A stretch of 64,000 nt of DNA, taken from positions 8,385,221-8,449,220 of the forward strand of contig CM055077.1 of the NCBI GenBank assembly GCA_029204045.2. Direction: 5' to 3'. Shown piece by piece: positions 13,900 to 24,319 of this stretch; within the stretch, counting starts at the first letter, position 1; the number at the start of each line of letters is the position of its first letter. The notes under the pieces are model-generated. The model made no database searches, was not told the origin of the DNA, and saw nothing but the letters and a program-made list of their open reading frames with translations. The translations under genes and the position numbers were made by a program. Source of the DNA: Tillandsia leiboldiana (Eukaryota > Streptophyta > Magnoliopsida > Poales > Bromeliaceae).

Positions 13900-15499
13900 G
13901 CCAACATTAATACGTTGGGCAACGTTAATTAGAACGTTGCCCACGTTCTAATTAACGCAGGGAGCGGAGCGAAGGGCGCGTAACACCCGAGCGCGGCGCG
14001 TAACGCCCGCGCGTAGCGCGCGCTACGCGCGAACGTTGCGCGGTAAAGAAAAATAAAATAAAAACAAAATAAAATAAAATAAAATAAAAAATAGAATAAA
14101 TTTAGATTTTGAATTTAATCAACACAAGTTACCAGGTAGATTTAACCAAGCTGATAAAGCCCCTTGGGTTGTAAAATCTAAAACTTTGTTCTTCTGTTCT
14201 GGGTTTCCAATTGAAAAATCGCAGCAAAATATAGTTTCGTAGATACAATTAGTCTCTTATGCTATGTTTTATCTTTCCATCATTAGTTGTTATTGCTTTT
14301 GGATTTTAAGGATTGGACTGTTGTTATGACTTTGTCTGACAATAGAGAACCTATCCTCCTCTTTTACTTGTGCTTCTATGATAATATAGTGAAGTTAATA
14401 GTTTCTTCATCATTAAGTAGATCTAAAAGAGGTCTTCTCCTCAAAGACTAGGAACAAGAATTTTTCTTTCCCCTAGTCCTTGGAAAGATGTTTAACCGGA
14501 GACTGGTTGATCTAACTGATTAGTTATTGGAGTAAGGTTAGTAGATGTGCTGATTGAGAAGAAAGCAATCAATTAGTTTCCTTTTTCTCCAAATAGCTGT
14601 TATGTATGCCTGCTTTCATGAATTTGGAGAATTTTGATACTTATTTCTTGCTATCTCTTTTGATGTAGAAGTAACTTCTCCACAATTAGTTGTCATACTT
14701 CTAAAATTATTGCTGTTATTTTCTGCTTTGCAGAATAGATGCCGTTATTCACTTTGCTGGGTTAAAAGCTGTGGGTGAAAGTGTGCAGAATCCCTTGCTT
14801 TACTATGATAATAATTTCATCAGTACAATTACTCTTTTGGAAGTAATGGCTTCCCATGGATGCAAGAAGGTACTTTTGTACTTCAGTTCATGTGGATATA
14901 CCTATATTAAAATAAAATTTCTTATAGCCTTGCATGATATTTTCTTTCGATAGATTTCCTTAGTTCTTGAGAATAGGAGAAATGATATTGACACCTTAGC
15001 AACTGAATGTGGTTCATTATAAATACGCTACTTCTATTGATTAAACTCCAAAGAATTGACCCAACTGTATCTATTTCCATGGTGGTGCTTGATATTCCAG
15101 CTGGTATTCTCATCATCGGCAACTGTCTATGGGTCACCAAAAGTAGTCCCCTGCACAGAAGAATTCCCTCTAGTTGCAATGAGCCCATATGGGCGTACAA
15201 AGGTTTGTTCTTTGAGCTTTGCCTTGATTTAATAAATATATTAATAGGATATGTAAATAGAGACCCCTGCAGAATAATGTGCGTCCCTGCAAAATCTGAA
15301 ATTTGTAGATATCCTTTATATATAATTGTCAGTTTAAAAGGTTTTCCATAATTTATATATATTGCAAGTTTAAAATATGCTCCTCCTTATGGAAAACCTT
15401 TCCGATGCATAACCAATTACCACTAAACTCAAGTCATTCAAATGCTAAAAAATAGGGGGTAAACATTATTCTTCTACTATCAATAGTATTCTTGCTTTA

Positions 15500-15588
<89 letters not shown>

Positions 15589-18500
15589 GTATGATAATTG
15601 CTCTATGAACTCTTGCAGCTTGTCATAGAAGAGATGTGTCGTGATATATACCATGCAGACTCTGAATGGAGTATGATATTACTGAGATACTTCAATCCTG
15701 TTGGAGCTCATCCTAGTGGGCACATAGGTGAAGATCCACGAGGATATCCTAATAACCTAATGCCCTTTGTTCAGCAAGTTGCTGTTGGGAGGAGAACCGC
15801 ACTTACCGTGTTTGGCAATGATTATTCGACCAATGATGGAACTGGGGTACGTCTTTTATAGCAAGCTGCATATAGATGTCAAAATATTTTATTAGGCTGT
15901 CTCCTGATATTCATGATTTAGAGAATAAAAAATAAAAGAATCTTTATTAACGTTTGTTATTTTCTTTTGAAACAAACTCGAAGTATGTGTGCATTGACAA
16001 TTCAATAGTCTTGAGATTTGCTAGCTTTATTTTCTACTTTCCCTGCTTTAAAATGAATGTTGCTCTTTTTTAAAAAAATTAGATAAATTTCAATATAGTG
16101 GTCTATTATGATGAAATTATTAATTCCACACAAAAGAATTCTATTCATGTCATTCTGGGTTTTATGTGCTCGTGATGATATTCTATAAGGGAATGTTTCT
16201 GCCCTAAGGCTGCGTTTGGTTCGGGGTTAAGGCAATTCCCGCTAAACCGGGGATAGGTATAAAGTTGGGAACTAGAGCTTAATCTCGTTTGGGAATGAGA
16301 ATGTGGGAATAGGAGGGATAAAGAGGATAAGAAGGGTAAATTACCTTTTTGCCCCCAAGAGTTAATATGTGATAAAAGTGGTTAAAAATTGATTAGTTCG
16401 TTTTAATTAATAGATTAATAGTTTAAAAAAATAAAAGTAAAATTATAATCCTTATTAAAATAATACATTTAATTTAATAAATAATTTTTTCAACTTAAAA
16501 TTTAAATTTAAAATATAAAATTTAACCATTTTAATTTTAAGATTTATAATTTTATAATATTAAATTTAAATAATTAATTTTTAATGTAAATTTTTTAAAA
16601 AATTCACAAAATTCGTATATTTGATAAATATTTGTAAATTTGTACCAACGAGCTTTATTATGTCATTAAAATTTGCTAACCTCGTTTATCTCGTCTTAAT
16701 TCATAGATTATTGGTTTAAGAAAATCTAAATAAATTAATAATCTTAATTAAAATGTATTATTATAAAATAATACATTTAATTTAATTTTTAATCTGTTCA
16801 ATTTAAAAATTAAATTTAAAATATAAAATTTCACCATTTTAATTTTAAGATTTACAATTTTATAATAATAATTTTAAATAAATAATTTTTAATATAAATT
16901 TTTTTAAAAATTCACAAAATTCGTATATTTGATAAATATTTGTAAATTTGTACCAACGAGCTTTATTATGTCATTAAAATTTGCTAACCTTGTTTTTCTC
17001 GTCTTAAATAATAGATTTTTGGTTTAAGAAAATCTAAATAAATTAATAATCATAATTAAAATGTATTATTATAAAATAATACATTTAATTTAATTTTTAA
17101 TCTGTTCAATTTAATTATGATTATAAATTTATTTATATTTTCTTAAACCAATAATCTATTTTTAAAATTAATATTATAAAATTAAATTTACCCGGCAACG
17201 GGGACCTCGGGGGGGCGGAGGGAGAGGAGGGAGGAGCGCGGGGGGGCGGCGGCCTCGGGGGCCCGGACGCGGGGGGGCGGCGGCCTCGGGGGCCGGGACG
17301 CGGGGGCCGGCCGGCAACGGGGACCTCGGGGGGGGCGGAGGGAGAGGAGGGAGGAGCGCGGGGGAGCGGCGGCCTCGGGTGGCGGCGGCCTCGGGGGCCC
17401 GGACGCGGGGGGGCGGCGGCAGCGGGGGTCTCGGGGGGCCGTAGAGGAGGGAGGAGCGGAGCAGAGAGGAGGGAGGAGGAAGAAGATGAGAAGAGGGGAG
17501 TTCGGATTGAGGGAGAGAGAGAGTGACAAGAGGGAGAGGGAGAGAGAGAGTGACAAGAGGGAGAGAGAGAGTGTCACGGGTTGGAAAAGGGGGGGGGAGA
17601 GAGGAGAGGAGAGAGAATGGTAAAAAAAAAGTAAAAGTAAAAATAAAGTAAAAGTAAAAGTAAAGGAAAAAGGGTAGAATGGTAAAAAAAAAAGTAAAAA
17701 GTAAAGTAAAATAATAAGGTGGGTTTTGTTAATCCCGCTATTCTCGCTATTCTGGGTTAAGCAATACCAGACGATTTCAGGTGCGTTTGGCAGAATAAGG
17801 GGGATAAACCCGCTATTCCCGTTCCCGTTCTCGAAACAAACGGGCCCTAAGAATTTTGCCATTACATTGCTAGTCTTTCATAAGGGATATTTTATTTGTT
17901 GCAGGTACGAGACTACATCCATGTGGTTGATCTGGCAGATGGACATATTTCTGCATTGAGAAAGATTTTTGAAGACGCTAAGACTGGTACAAACAAATTG
18001 AAATTGTCAAATATAAATATTAAAAACTCCGTTCTCTGGTAGCTTAAGCTTTTAGAGAAAAACGGTTGTTTCATATAATTTAACATGGTATTAGAGCATG
18101 AGGTCTTGAGTTCTAGTCACGTCAGACTCCTAGCATTATTTAATTTTTCCTCATTTAATAATGTCCTTGTCTTGGATCTATCAAAAAGTTTTGAGCCCAA
18201 ACGTGAGGAAAAATGTTGAATATAAAATATGAAAACACCGTGCTGTAGTAGCTAAAGCTTTTGAAGAACAATGATTGCTTCATTTAATTTAATATGATAT
18301 CAGAGCAGAAGATATTGAGTTCGAATTCCACGAAGCTCGTAGGATTATTAATTTCTTTCTATTTGATTCAAGTTCACGCCTCGGGCTTATCAAAAAGTTT
18401 CAAAACCCAGACGTGAGGAAGAGTGTTAAATATAAATATTCAAAACACTGTTCTTTAATAGTTTAAGCTTTTAGAGACAAATGATTGTGTCATATTCTTT

Positions 18501-18845
18501 AATAGAAATTTTTCACTCACTATTTGCCGCATATATTTTCTACTAAAATATTAGTTTCGACTATATCCTTTATTTAGGTTTTGATTTTCCTTTTTCTTGT
18601 TAAACTAGGATGATTTCTACAACAAACTCTCTTCCCATGTAAATAAATGGTAAATATTGAGCCAAACCATCTTCTTAGCCATCTCATAAAGATCCAGAGA
18701 CTTCTTTGTGACCTAGTCCAGATATTTAGGGCTTCTCTCCCATACAAAAACAGGTATGAAGGTGATTATAGCATGAGAAACAAGAGGGGAATAGGGTGAT
18801 TGTCGGCCAAACTTTTTTTTTTTTTTTTTTTTTTTTTACCTTTAG

Positions 18846-18896
<51 letters not shown>

Positions 18897-20496
18897 CTTC
18901 TAAATAGAAGTAATGCAGCGGCTCAAGAATGCTCTCAATTGCTCGTTTTGTCCTGTCACATATTTGTTTCTGTTGCCCTTGATAAGAAAAGTAGCTTAAT
19001 GTTCAACCTCTGGTTTTCTTTGGAAAAGAAAAATAATGACGACATCTTTATTTTACGAAGTTGTCTTTATTATGGTGTTCACCTAGCTTAATTATCCTCA
19101 GAAGTCAGAATTCATACTGTAGCGTTCTCTTCACTATAACCTTCACTAATTGCATATAGCTCTTCTTTCTCATTCCATTCATGACTACTAAAACATAATA
19201 TAAATGCATCTTGTGATTGCTAGTTGTTTCTTTAAACTTTGCAGTCTATGCTCTAATGAAAGTATATTGCAAGTTTCAGGCTGTGAAGTGTATAATGTAG
19301 GAACTGGAAAAGGAACGTCAGTGTTGGAAATGGTTGCAGCTTTTGAAAAGGCTTCTGGGAAGGTGAACTTCTGATCCCATTAATCCATTACCTCTGAGTA
19401 TTTTAGTCAATCCTCAGTTATCAAAAAAACAAAATATCAAATTTTGTCATAATATTTGGTAACATCTGAAACAATCCTCACCTGAACTTGTAATGAGATT
19501 TTGGTAGGAAAGACTTATCTTGCACTACTCTTTAGCAATTTGGTCCTTCAAATTTATTACCTGATGTGAAAGATTTTCATTTTCTAGAACATTCCTTTGG
19601 TAATAGCTGGACGGCGACCTGGTGATTCGGAAATTCTTTATGGGTCAACAATCAAAGCAGAAAAGGAGCTCAAATGGAAGTATGTTCGAACATGCACCCA
19701 CAGTATGACTTGAATAATTATATGGCTGTTTGGTTGGCCACTAGAGAAGCTTTTCTAGTCTGAAAGCCGGGCCAAGCTTTTGGCAAACACAATGTCTAGA
19801 GATTTTGCTACAATTGAGAAGATTAATGAGATTTTGAATCCCAAAAACCGACCTTCGATTTGAAGTGTCTGCTTTTGTTGCAGCAAGAAGCTGCTGGAGA
19901 ATATCAATGAAGAAGCTGATAGGAAAACTATTGCATGCATCCAGGTGTATACAACAGGGTGTCCGAAACTCAATCCTACATGTGTTAACATTTAAATATA
20001 AATAATCAGATGCCGTCTACACAACTTAAAAGGTCTATAAATAGAAATTCATAGCTTTTGATGAATCATAAACTTTTAATACTTGATTTTTTGTGAAGAG
20101 TAGATGCCTCAGTAATAGGTTTTAAAAAATCATGATTTTTCATAAAGTTATTTAGAGGTTATAGATCGTATCTGATGTTTTAAACTTGGATTTTATGGTA
20201 CCAGGGTTGAGTTTTGGAGATCCTGGTGTATACACTTGGGCACATTTAATAATTTTGCAGCTGTTAGTGGCTTTTTAAACAACTTTACTCTTTTGTAGAA
20301 GCTCCTGCACGGTCGAATCCCGCCCTAAAGAGCAATTCTTATGCATAAACCCCTAGAAGAATTTTGCCGTGACTAATGAGGGTTTTATCTGTCTTACAGA
20401 GCAAAGTATACCATCGAAGATATGTGTCGAGATCAGTGGAATTGGGCTAGCAAGAACCCTTACGGATACGGATCACCAGGCTCTAATAACTACTAG
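5043..20496 (+). CDS. UGE: UDP-glucose 4-epimerase, nine exons, intact
   Basis: This enzyme interconverts UDP-glucose and UDP-galactose using bound NAD, supplying UDP-Gal for cell-wall polysaccharides and galactolipids. No signal peptide is seen, so a cytosolic protein is expected. Exons: 5043-5237, 7151-7200, 14734-14869, 15101-15202, 15619-15846, 17905-17986, 19280-19362, 19588-19679 and 20400-20496. All introns are GT-AG. The exons sum to 1065 nt, or 354 residues plus TAG, the usual length for plant UGEs. TGGAGYIG at residues 12-19 is the NAD-binding Rossmann loop of extended short-chain dehydrogenases. SSSATVYG (131-138) supplies the active-site serine/threonine region, and Tyr157 with Lys161 (YGRTK) forms the catalytic YxxxK. 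RYFNPVGAHPSG lies in exon 5 and the protein ends in a YGYGSPGSNNY tail. An in-frame ATG at 5055 (MAKS) could also be the start. I chose 5043 because it is the first ATG. Introns 1, 2, 5 and 6 hold transposons, yet no codon is damaged. Confidence 0.97.
5371..5850. mobile_element. MITE with about 27-bp terminal inverted repeats, UGE intron 1
   Basis: The ends are inverted copies of each other: TTAAGGGTTAATTGCATA at the left, and its complement at the right ending AATTAACCCTTAA at 5850. Similarity continues inward over about 100 bp (left AAATATATTTCTGTAAAATT, right the mirror of it). The centre holds a poly-T run (about 5618-5641). There is no coding capacity. TTAA is present at both outer edges but could be target or element, so the superfamily is undecided. 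It lies wholly inside intron 1 of UGE, away from the splice sites. Confidence 0.75.
5851..7150 (+). other. Rest of UGE intron 1
   Basis: AT-rich intron sequence ending in a good acceptor (TTTCTGCAG at 7142-7150). Short open frames such as 6909-7112 show no recognisable protein, and I see no further element with defined ends. Confidence 0.6.
7389..8053 (-). repeat. 3' LTR of the intron-2 Copia
   Basis: It begins TGTTGGGAATTACC and ends AATCAACA on the + strand. It contains a TA microsatellite (about 7796-7845), a perfect 14-bp hairpin stem (7872-7885 with 7893-7906) and a GC-rich block rich in GCGC and TACGCG. It is nearly identical to 13251-14124 apart from a few substitutions, microsatellite length, a GC-block difference and the MITE in the other copy. 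Confidence 0.9.
8639..10596 (-). pseudogene. Copia reverse transcriptase and RNase H, broken (intron-2 element)
   Basis: The minus-strand frame 9886-10596 carries the end of integrase and the start of RVT_2, with KWIFRKKL, KARLVAQGF and DTYAPVARI. Between about 9506 and 9885 the frame is broken, but MDVKTAF-like, LYGLKQAP-like and LYVDDI sequences can still be read, the last near 9568-9592. The frame 8639-9505 holds the RT thumb (MKDLGEADVILGMKI) and RNase H with GYSDANW, KSTSGYVF, ARSTMEAELVAL and LADCLTKGL. Stops in the 9506-9885 gap mean no full-length RT can be made. Confidence 0.9.
10621..11670 (-). pseudogene. Copia protease end and integrase (intron-2 element)
   Basis: The frame 10621-11592 reads VGDGKAVNVLRIGTVKL (protease C-terminal part). 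It continues with the GAG-pre-integrase zinc region (WHGKLEHVN, then CEICTQAK), the integrase core (HSDLCDSNR, FIDDYSKY, LRSDRGG) and PYSPQSNGVAERKNR containing the catalytic Glu. Immediately upstream, near 11660, the aspartic protease active-site triplet Asp-Ser-Gly reads Asp-Ser-stop, consistent with a GGA to TGA change. The element therefore has an inactivating stop in its protease. Confidence 0.88.
11660..12705 (-). pseudogene. Copia gag with CCHC knuckle, disrupted (intron-2 element)
   Basis: Reading on the minus strand from an ATG at 12705 gives a gag start of the type KFKGVGFSRWQE followed by an in-frame stop. Further frames continue typical Copia gag sequence, including GTLNLRSVIQAIRIEDQYRL near 12110. 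A basic, Asn/Lys/Pro-rich stretch (11757-11955) contains a zinc knuckle, CYECGRDNHFASKYF. Its last cysteine position is Tyr or Phe, so the knuckle is damaged. Several stops and shifts show it is not translated as one protein. Confidence 0.8.
13251..14124 (-). repeat. 5' LTR of the intron-2 Copia, carrying a MITE
   Basis: This is the counterpart of 7389-8053. It starts directly at TGGGAATTACC, lacking the few outermost bases seen in the other LTR. It contains the extra element at 13678-13849 and ends AATCAACA before the CAAGT duplication. Confidence 0.9.
13678..13849. mobile_element. Small MITE inserted in a TA run of the Copia LTR
   Basis: About 172 bp present only in the 5' LTR. Its ends are inverted: AGCAATGCTACCTGTACACC at the left, and the complement of AAAATGCTATGTGTACACC at the right. 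Inside, CACCCCGAAAGGGTGTAC palindromes occur near both ends, so the whole unit can fold into a long hairpin. TA repeats flank it on both sides, which hides any exact target duplication. Its absence from the partner LTR shows it arrived after the Copia. Confidence 0.8.
15203..15618 (+). other. UGE intron 4 with CT and TA microsatellites
   Basis: This intron contains a CT run (about 15500-15520) followed by a TA run (about 15523-15586) close to the acceptor TCTTGCAG at 15611-15618. No transposon with clear ends is seen. Confidence 0.75.
16208..17847. mobile_element. Tourist/Harbinger-like non-autonomous element in UGE intron 5
   Basis: The left end reads GGCTGCGTTTGGTTCGGG after TAA (16205-16207). 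The right end is the inverse, CGAAACAAACGGGCCC, before TAA (17848-17850). The terminal type and 3-bp TAA duplication fit PIF/Harbinger (Tourist) elements. The 1.64-kb interior has no transposase. It holds an AT-rich part with a direct repeat of about 310 bp spacing (near 16605 and 16914), then a G-rich block with repeats of GGGGCGGCGGCCTCGGGGG type (17190-17450) and AG-rich sequence to 17720. Open frames in the GC block are low-complexity artefacts. Confidence 0.78.
18005..18504 (+). mobile_element. Tandem TRIM retrotransposon (three 81-bp LTRs) in UGE intron 6
   Basis: Three related 81-bp terminal repeats begin TGTCAAATATAAATATT (18005), TGTTGAATATAAAATATG (18214) and TGTTAAATATAAATATT (18424), and end near TTTAACA or TTTAATA. 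The first is followed at once by TGGTATTAGAGC and the second by TGATATCAGAGC, both close to the initiator-Met tRNA primer site. A GTGAGGAA purine tract precedes the second and third repeats. The unit repeats every 209-210 bp. GAAAT occurs at 18000-18004 and 18505-18509 as target duplication. The unit is too short to code and fits a terminal-repeat retrotransposon in miniature arranged LTR-int-LTR-int-LTR. Confidence 0.85.
18803..18894. repeat. Poly-T and CT microsatellite in UGE intron 6
   Basis: A T run of nearly 30 bases (to about 18837) is followed, after ACCTTTAGGG, by a long CT dinucleotide run (about 18847-18894). Confidence 0.85.
19680..20399 (+). other. UGE intron 8
   Basis: AT-rich intron with donor GTATGT and acceptor GTCTTACAG. 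No clear element is seen. Confidence 0.7.
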
Positions 20497-20640
20497 TAAT
20501 ATTCTTGGATTAAAAAAATTCGCTGATTTGTCAACTCCATGGATATGAACTATAGATCCAAGCTGATATCATTTTCTTTTCGAGAAAAGGGACCATCGTC
20601 TAATAAATACTGTGCACTAGGAAGTTGTCTTTTATTATAT
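20497..20640 (+). promoter_or_regulatory. UGE 3' UTR with candidate polyadenylation signal
   Basis: An AATAAA hexamer lies at 20602-20607, about 105 bp after the UGE stop, in T-rich and A-rich context. Cleavage about 15-30 bp later would fit a plant 3' end. Plant signals are loose, so this is a candidate only. Confidence 0.45.
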
Positions 20641-21480
20641 GAGCCCATATAGGGAAAGTGATATTAACAAAGCTATATTTACTAGATGCAGATCAGATTT
20701 GTAGAACCTGGTCAAATTTAGTGAGTAAATAGTGATTTGGTTCAATGATTCTATCTGCTGATATCAAAATCAGCTCTGTCAATAGCACCCTTATATGAAG
20801 ATGGAGACTATCATTTTATAGTAGAGTTTTAAATCAAGATTCACGACCGACAGATTAGTGCATGTTTCAGGGATGTAGTAAATTACTCTCTATCTTTAAA
20901 GAAGGCTGTAAGAGAACAAAATTACTATTTGATTCTTTCATTCATTCTATGAATATTTTCTTCATACCTGCTGATCAATGTGCTTCTGTTTCAAATTAGG
21001 TGGATGATGTACTTTGAAATACTCTCTTTTAACGGCACATCGTTGAAATTGCGGAGTTCTGTGATATGTAGTAGCGGTTGATACCCCAAACCTATCTACA
21101 CGTTTATCCATCCAAAAAACAAAACACAACCATAGATAGTAGGAAAGCTATTCTACAACTAGGGGCATCAACCAGCTGAATAAGAGCTAGATGGGTCAGC
21201 TAGTGTTCACCTCGTTTAATAAAATAAGTCGAATATGAGTTGACTTGTTAAAATATCGAGCTGAAATATTTAGCTCGTGTTCAGTTTATTTACAAACAAG
21301 CCGAACATGAGTTGGCTCGTTAAAAAGTCGAGCTAAAAAATTTAAGTTGTTTTCGTCTCATTTATAAACAAGCCGAATGCTGACCAGCTCGCAAACAATA
21401 ATTTAGATTGTCAGTCCCAGTACTAAATAAAAATATAATACTTTATTATTATTATTATTATTATTTTTATTTTGAATTTT
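20641..21480. repeat. Intergenic sequence with degenerate GAGCT/AAGCCGAA repeats
   Basis: From about 21180 to 21400 there are imperfect tandem units containing TCGAGCTGAAATATTTAGCTCG and ACAAGCCGAA with about 85-bp spacing. They look like an old repeat. The first part (20641-21150) shows nothing recognisable. Confidence 0.5.
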
Positions 21481-21489
21481 ATTTTTTTA

Positions 21490-22560
21490 TTTAGGGTTTT
21501 TTTTTAAAAATAATTTTTTGAAAAAAATTATTTTTAAAAATAACCCTATAAATGGATGTAGAATGAGTTGAACACGGAAAATCATTTTCCGTATTTAAAC
21601 ATGAGGAATGATTTTTTGTGTTTAAATACGGAGAATAATTTTCGTGTTCATATTTTTCGTATAATAAAATTTTTATTTTTGAAAATAGTACACCGTGTAA
21701 TTGAAATCAAAATCTATATTTTAAATTAAAATTTGAATTCAAAAATCAAATCTAAGATTTGAATTCAAAATTTCATTACTTAAATTTAAATTTCAAATTT
21801 AATTTATATCTTGGATTTGAATTTCAAATTTCAAATTAATATTTTTATCTCATATTTGAATTTTAAATTTAAATTTAAATTTTAAATTTTCAAAATTAAA
21901 ATTTAAAATTAAAACTGATTTTAGATTCCAAATTTGAATTTAAAATTAATTTTGGATTCAAATTTCAAGTTCAAATTTAATTTTGAATTCAAATTCATAT
22001 TTTGCACTAGTTTTAAATTCAAATTGAGATCTTGAATTTAATTTGAATTTCAACTTTAGTTTTAAACTTTAAATTCAAAATATTGAAATTGAATTTAAAT
22101 TTTAAATATTAATTTAGGTCCGAAATCAAAATTTAAATTTATATTTAAAATTTGAATTTAAATTTAAAAATCAAATTAGATTTTAAATTTAAATTTAAAA
22201 TTTGAATTTAAATTTAAATTAAAGTAATGAAATTTTGAATTCAAATTTTGATTTGATTTTTGAATTTTAATTTTAATTTAAAATATAGATTTTGATTTTA
22301 ATTACACGAGAAATATTTTCAAAAATAAAAATTTTATTATACGAAGAATATAAACACGGGGAACTATTCAACGTGAACCATTTATCGTTTTTAAACACTG
22401 GTAACCATTTCTCGTGTTTATTTAATTCTACGTCTACCTTCCAGCTCACGTGGGGGCCACAAGTGGCGCACAGTTGGCACTCATAGAGTCAATTTTGTAA
22501 ATACAAATTGTGTAGGTCATTTTTAAAAATAAAAATTTTTACCGGATCATTTTCAAAAAA
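21490..22560. mobile_element. Long foldback element with AT-rich core
   Basis: Left sequence 21580-21740 (containing CGTATAATAAAATTTTTATT and AATCAAAATCTATATTTTAA) is matched in inverse by 22270-22430. The centre (about 21720-22290) is almost only A and T, built from short AATTTAAATTT-like words. The outermost parts (AAAAATAATTTTT near 21510 and 22520) are also inversely related. No coding frame is present. This is a foldback-type non-autonomous element. Exact ends and target duplication could not be fixed. Confidence 0.6.
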
Positions 22561-22597
22561 AACTTTATTATTTGATATAGAAGAATTATTTGGTTTA

Positions 22598-22990
22598 GGC
22601 TAAATTACAGAAAACCCCCCTGTCATATCCCGTTTTTTCATTTTACCCCTCTGTTATTTAAAAGTCGACAATCTGCCCCCTCGTAATTACCGAATTGTGC
22701 AATAACCCCCCTACCGTCACGATTCCGTCAGTTGACCGTCAGTTTTTTTGAAAATATATTTTCATATACCCAAAATACTCTTGGGAAATATTCCCTAAAA
22801 AAAAAAAAGAAAAAAAAAAGGACTTCGAAAAAAAAGAGGAGGGCATTTTCGTCAATTTACCATTTCCGTTAACGTCGTTGCCCCTTAAAGATAATTCGGT
22901 AATTACGAGGGGACAGATTGTCGACTTTTAAATGACAGAGGGTAAAGTGAAAAAGCGGGATATAACAGAAAAGTTTTCTGTAATTTAGCC
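22598..22990. mobile_element. Mutator-type MITE with 9-bp TSD
   Basis: The left end is GGCTAAATTACAGAAAA and the right end is its complement finishing TTCTGTAATTTAGCC. The inverted match extends about 35 bp through CATATCCCG-like sequence. The perfect 9-bp direct repeat TTTGGTTTA flanks it at 22589-22597 and 22991-22999. A 9-bp duplication is the hallmark of Mutator-like elements. The 393-bp interior is non-coding. Confidence 0.85.
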
Positions 22991-22999
22991 TTTGGTTTA

Positions 23000-24319
23000 A
23001 CTCAAAATGTTCAGGGGTTATGTGCAATTATGCAAATCTAATTAATTAAAACCTTTCAACTTCTTTTTCTTTTCTCTTGTACGGCAATCTCAACCGTCTC
23101 TCTCTCTCTCTCATGCGCGCTTCTCTCTCAGACACGCATCTCCCTCTCTCACACACGTATCTCCCTCATGTGCGTTATTTCTCTTTCCCGCCCGATCCTC
23201 ATCCCTTGTCTTTTCGTTCGTTGCTGACACCGTCTTATTTGTTAAAGGCATCTGGTTCATCAACGTTTTCATCATCGAAAAAAGTTTTCTATTTATTCTC
23301 TTTAATTTTTTATTTTTATTTTTATTTTTTTGTCTATTTTGAAAGTATCCTGGATTGTTTTTGAGATCTAAAAATTATTCCTTTTTTTTTTAATCTAAAA
23401 TTTGTGTTAAATATTGATCTTTAAATCAAAACAAATTTTAAAATTTGTTTGAATCTTTGTACACATATTAGATTCCAATATATAAATTTTTTATATTCTA
23501 TATATTTTTTGGAATGCCTTCCAAGTGTTTGTATAAATATAGATTTTGCTTTCGGATTACAATTAGTAAATATATGTGTTTTTATCTGAAAATTAGTCTT
23601 ACGTTAGATGAATTTGATGTCTTTTTAGAAATTCAATGGGATCCTAGTAAGATTTGGTTAGTTCCTGTTTTATACTTGTAATGATATTTTGTTCTTACGC
23701 TAGGTTTCGTTGTTTAATTTGAGACCCGTCGTTTGACCGAATGATACTCAGGTTAATTGGACCTAACATCTGTTACTTTATTTTCAATAAAATTGTAGTA
23801 GTGTGTTATAAAAATAAAAACTCTTTTGTGTAGATTTTTTTTGAAAATGAATTAAGGGTGTTTATATAAAGTACAAATCATTAAAAGATTTTAAAAGATT
23901 TTGCTTTATTTGCTATGCAATTTTAGAAAATATGTATTTTAAAAACTGTGCTATTTGGTAAAGAATTTAGTATTTGATAATTTGCTCTTTTTAAAATGTT
24001 GACTGGGTAAATAATTTCAAAATGTGATGTCTCTTAGTATTTTGTTATAATATTATGTCTACCACCGCGAACGAACCGACCCGCCGCAAGGTTTTTCTCT
24101 CATGAATGGTTATTCATGATACAGATTAAATTTGTTTAAATTTTAATTTAAAATCAGGTTTGTAGGTTCATGACTTTCAACCGACTTAAAAATCTACTGT
24201 TAATTATCCACCTTCGATTAAGAGACCAAATTTAATATTGATAGTAAAAAAAAGACCTAATATTTATTGATATAATTTTAAAGTACATGGCTTAAGTAAG
24301 GGTATATCCTCATTGTATA
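23000..24319. other. AT-rich intergenic sequence
   Basis: A CT and CTCTCTC-rich patch lies at 23090-23165. The rest is AT-rich. A frame at 23077-23364 resembles no protein family, and no RNA gene is seen. Confidence 0.55.

Larger units (their letters stand above)
7389..14124 (-). mobile_element. Copia LTR retrotransposon in UGE intron 2, TSD CAAGT
   Basis: A 6.7-kb Copia element lies antisense to UGE. LTRs are at 7389-8053 (3' LTR in element sense) and 13251-14124 (5' LTR). The 5-bp duplication CAAGT is present at 7384-7388 and 14125-14129. On the minus strand the domain order is gag, protease, integrase, reverse transcriptase, RNase H, which is the Copia order. A purine tract (GTGGGGGAT, minus) abuts the 3' LTR. 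Next to the 5' LTR I could not find the usual initiator-Met primer site. The 5' LTR is about 210 bp longer, mainly because a small MITE has inserted into its TA microsatellite. Several stops and frame breaks make the element defective. Confidence 0.93.

Noticed and set aside
17188..17862. 224-codon Pro/Leu/Ser-rich frame in UGE intron 5
   Set aside because: Low-complexity translation of G-rich and GA-rich repeats within the Tourist-like element, crossing its end.
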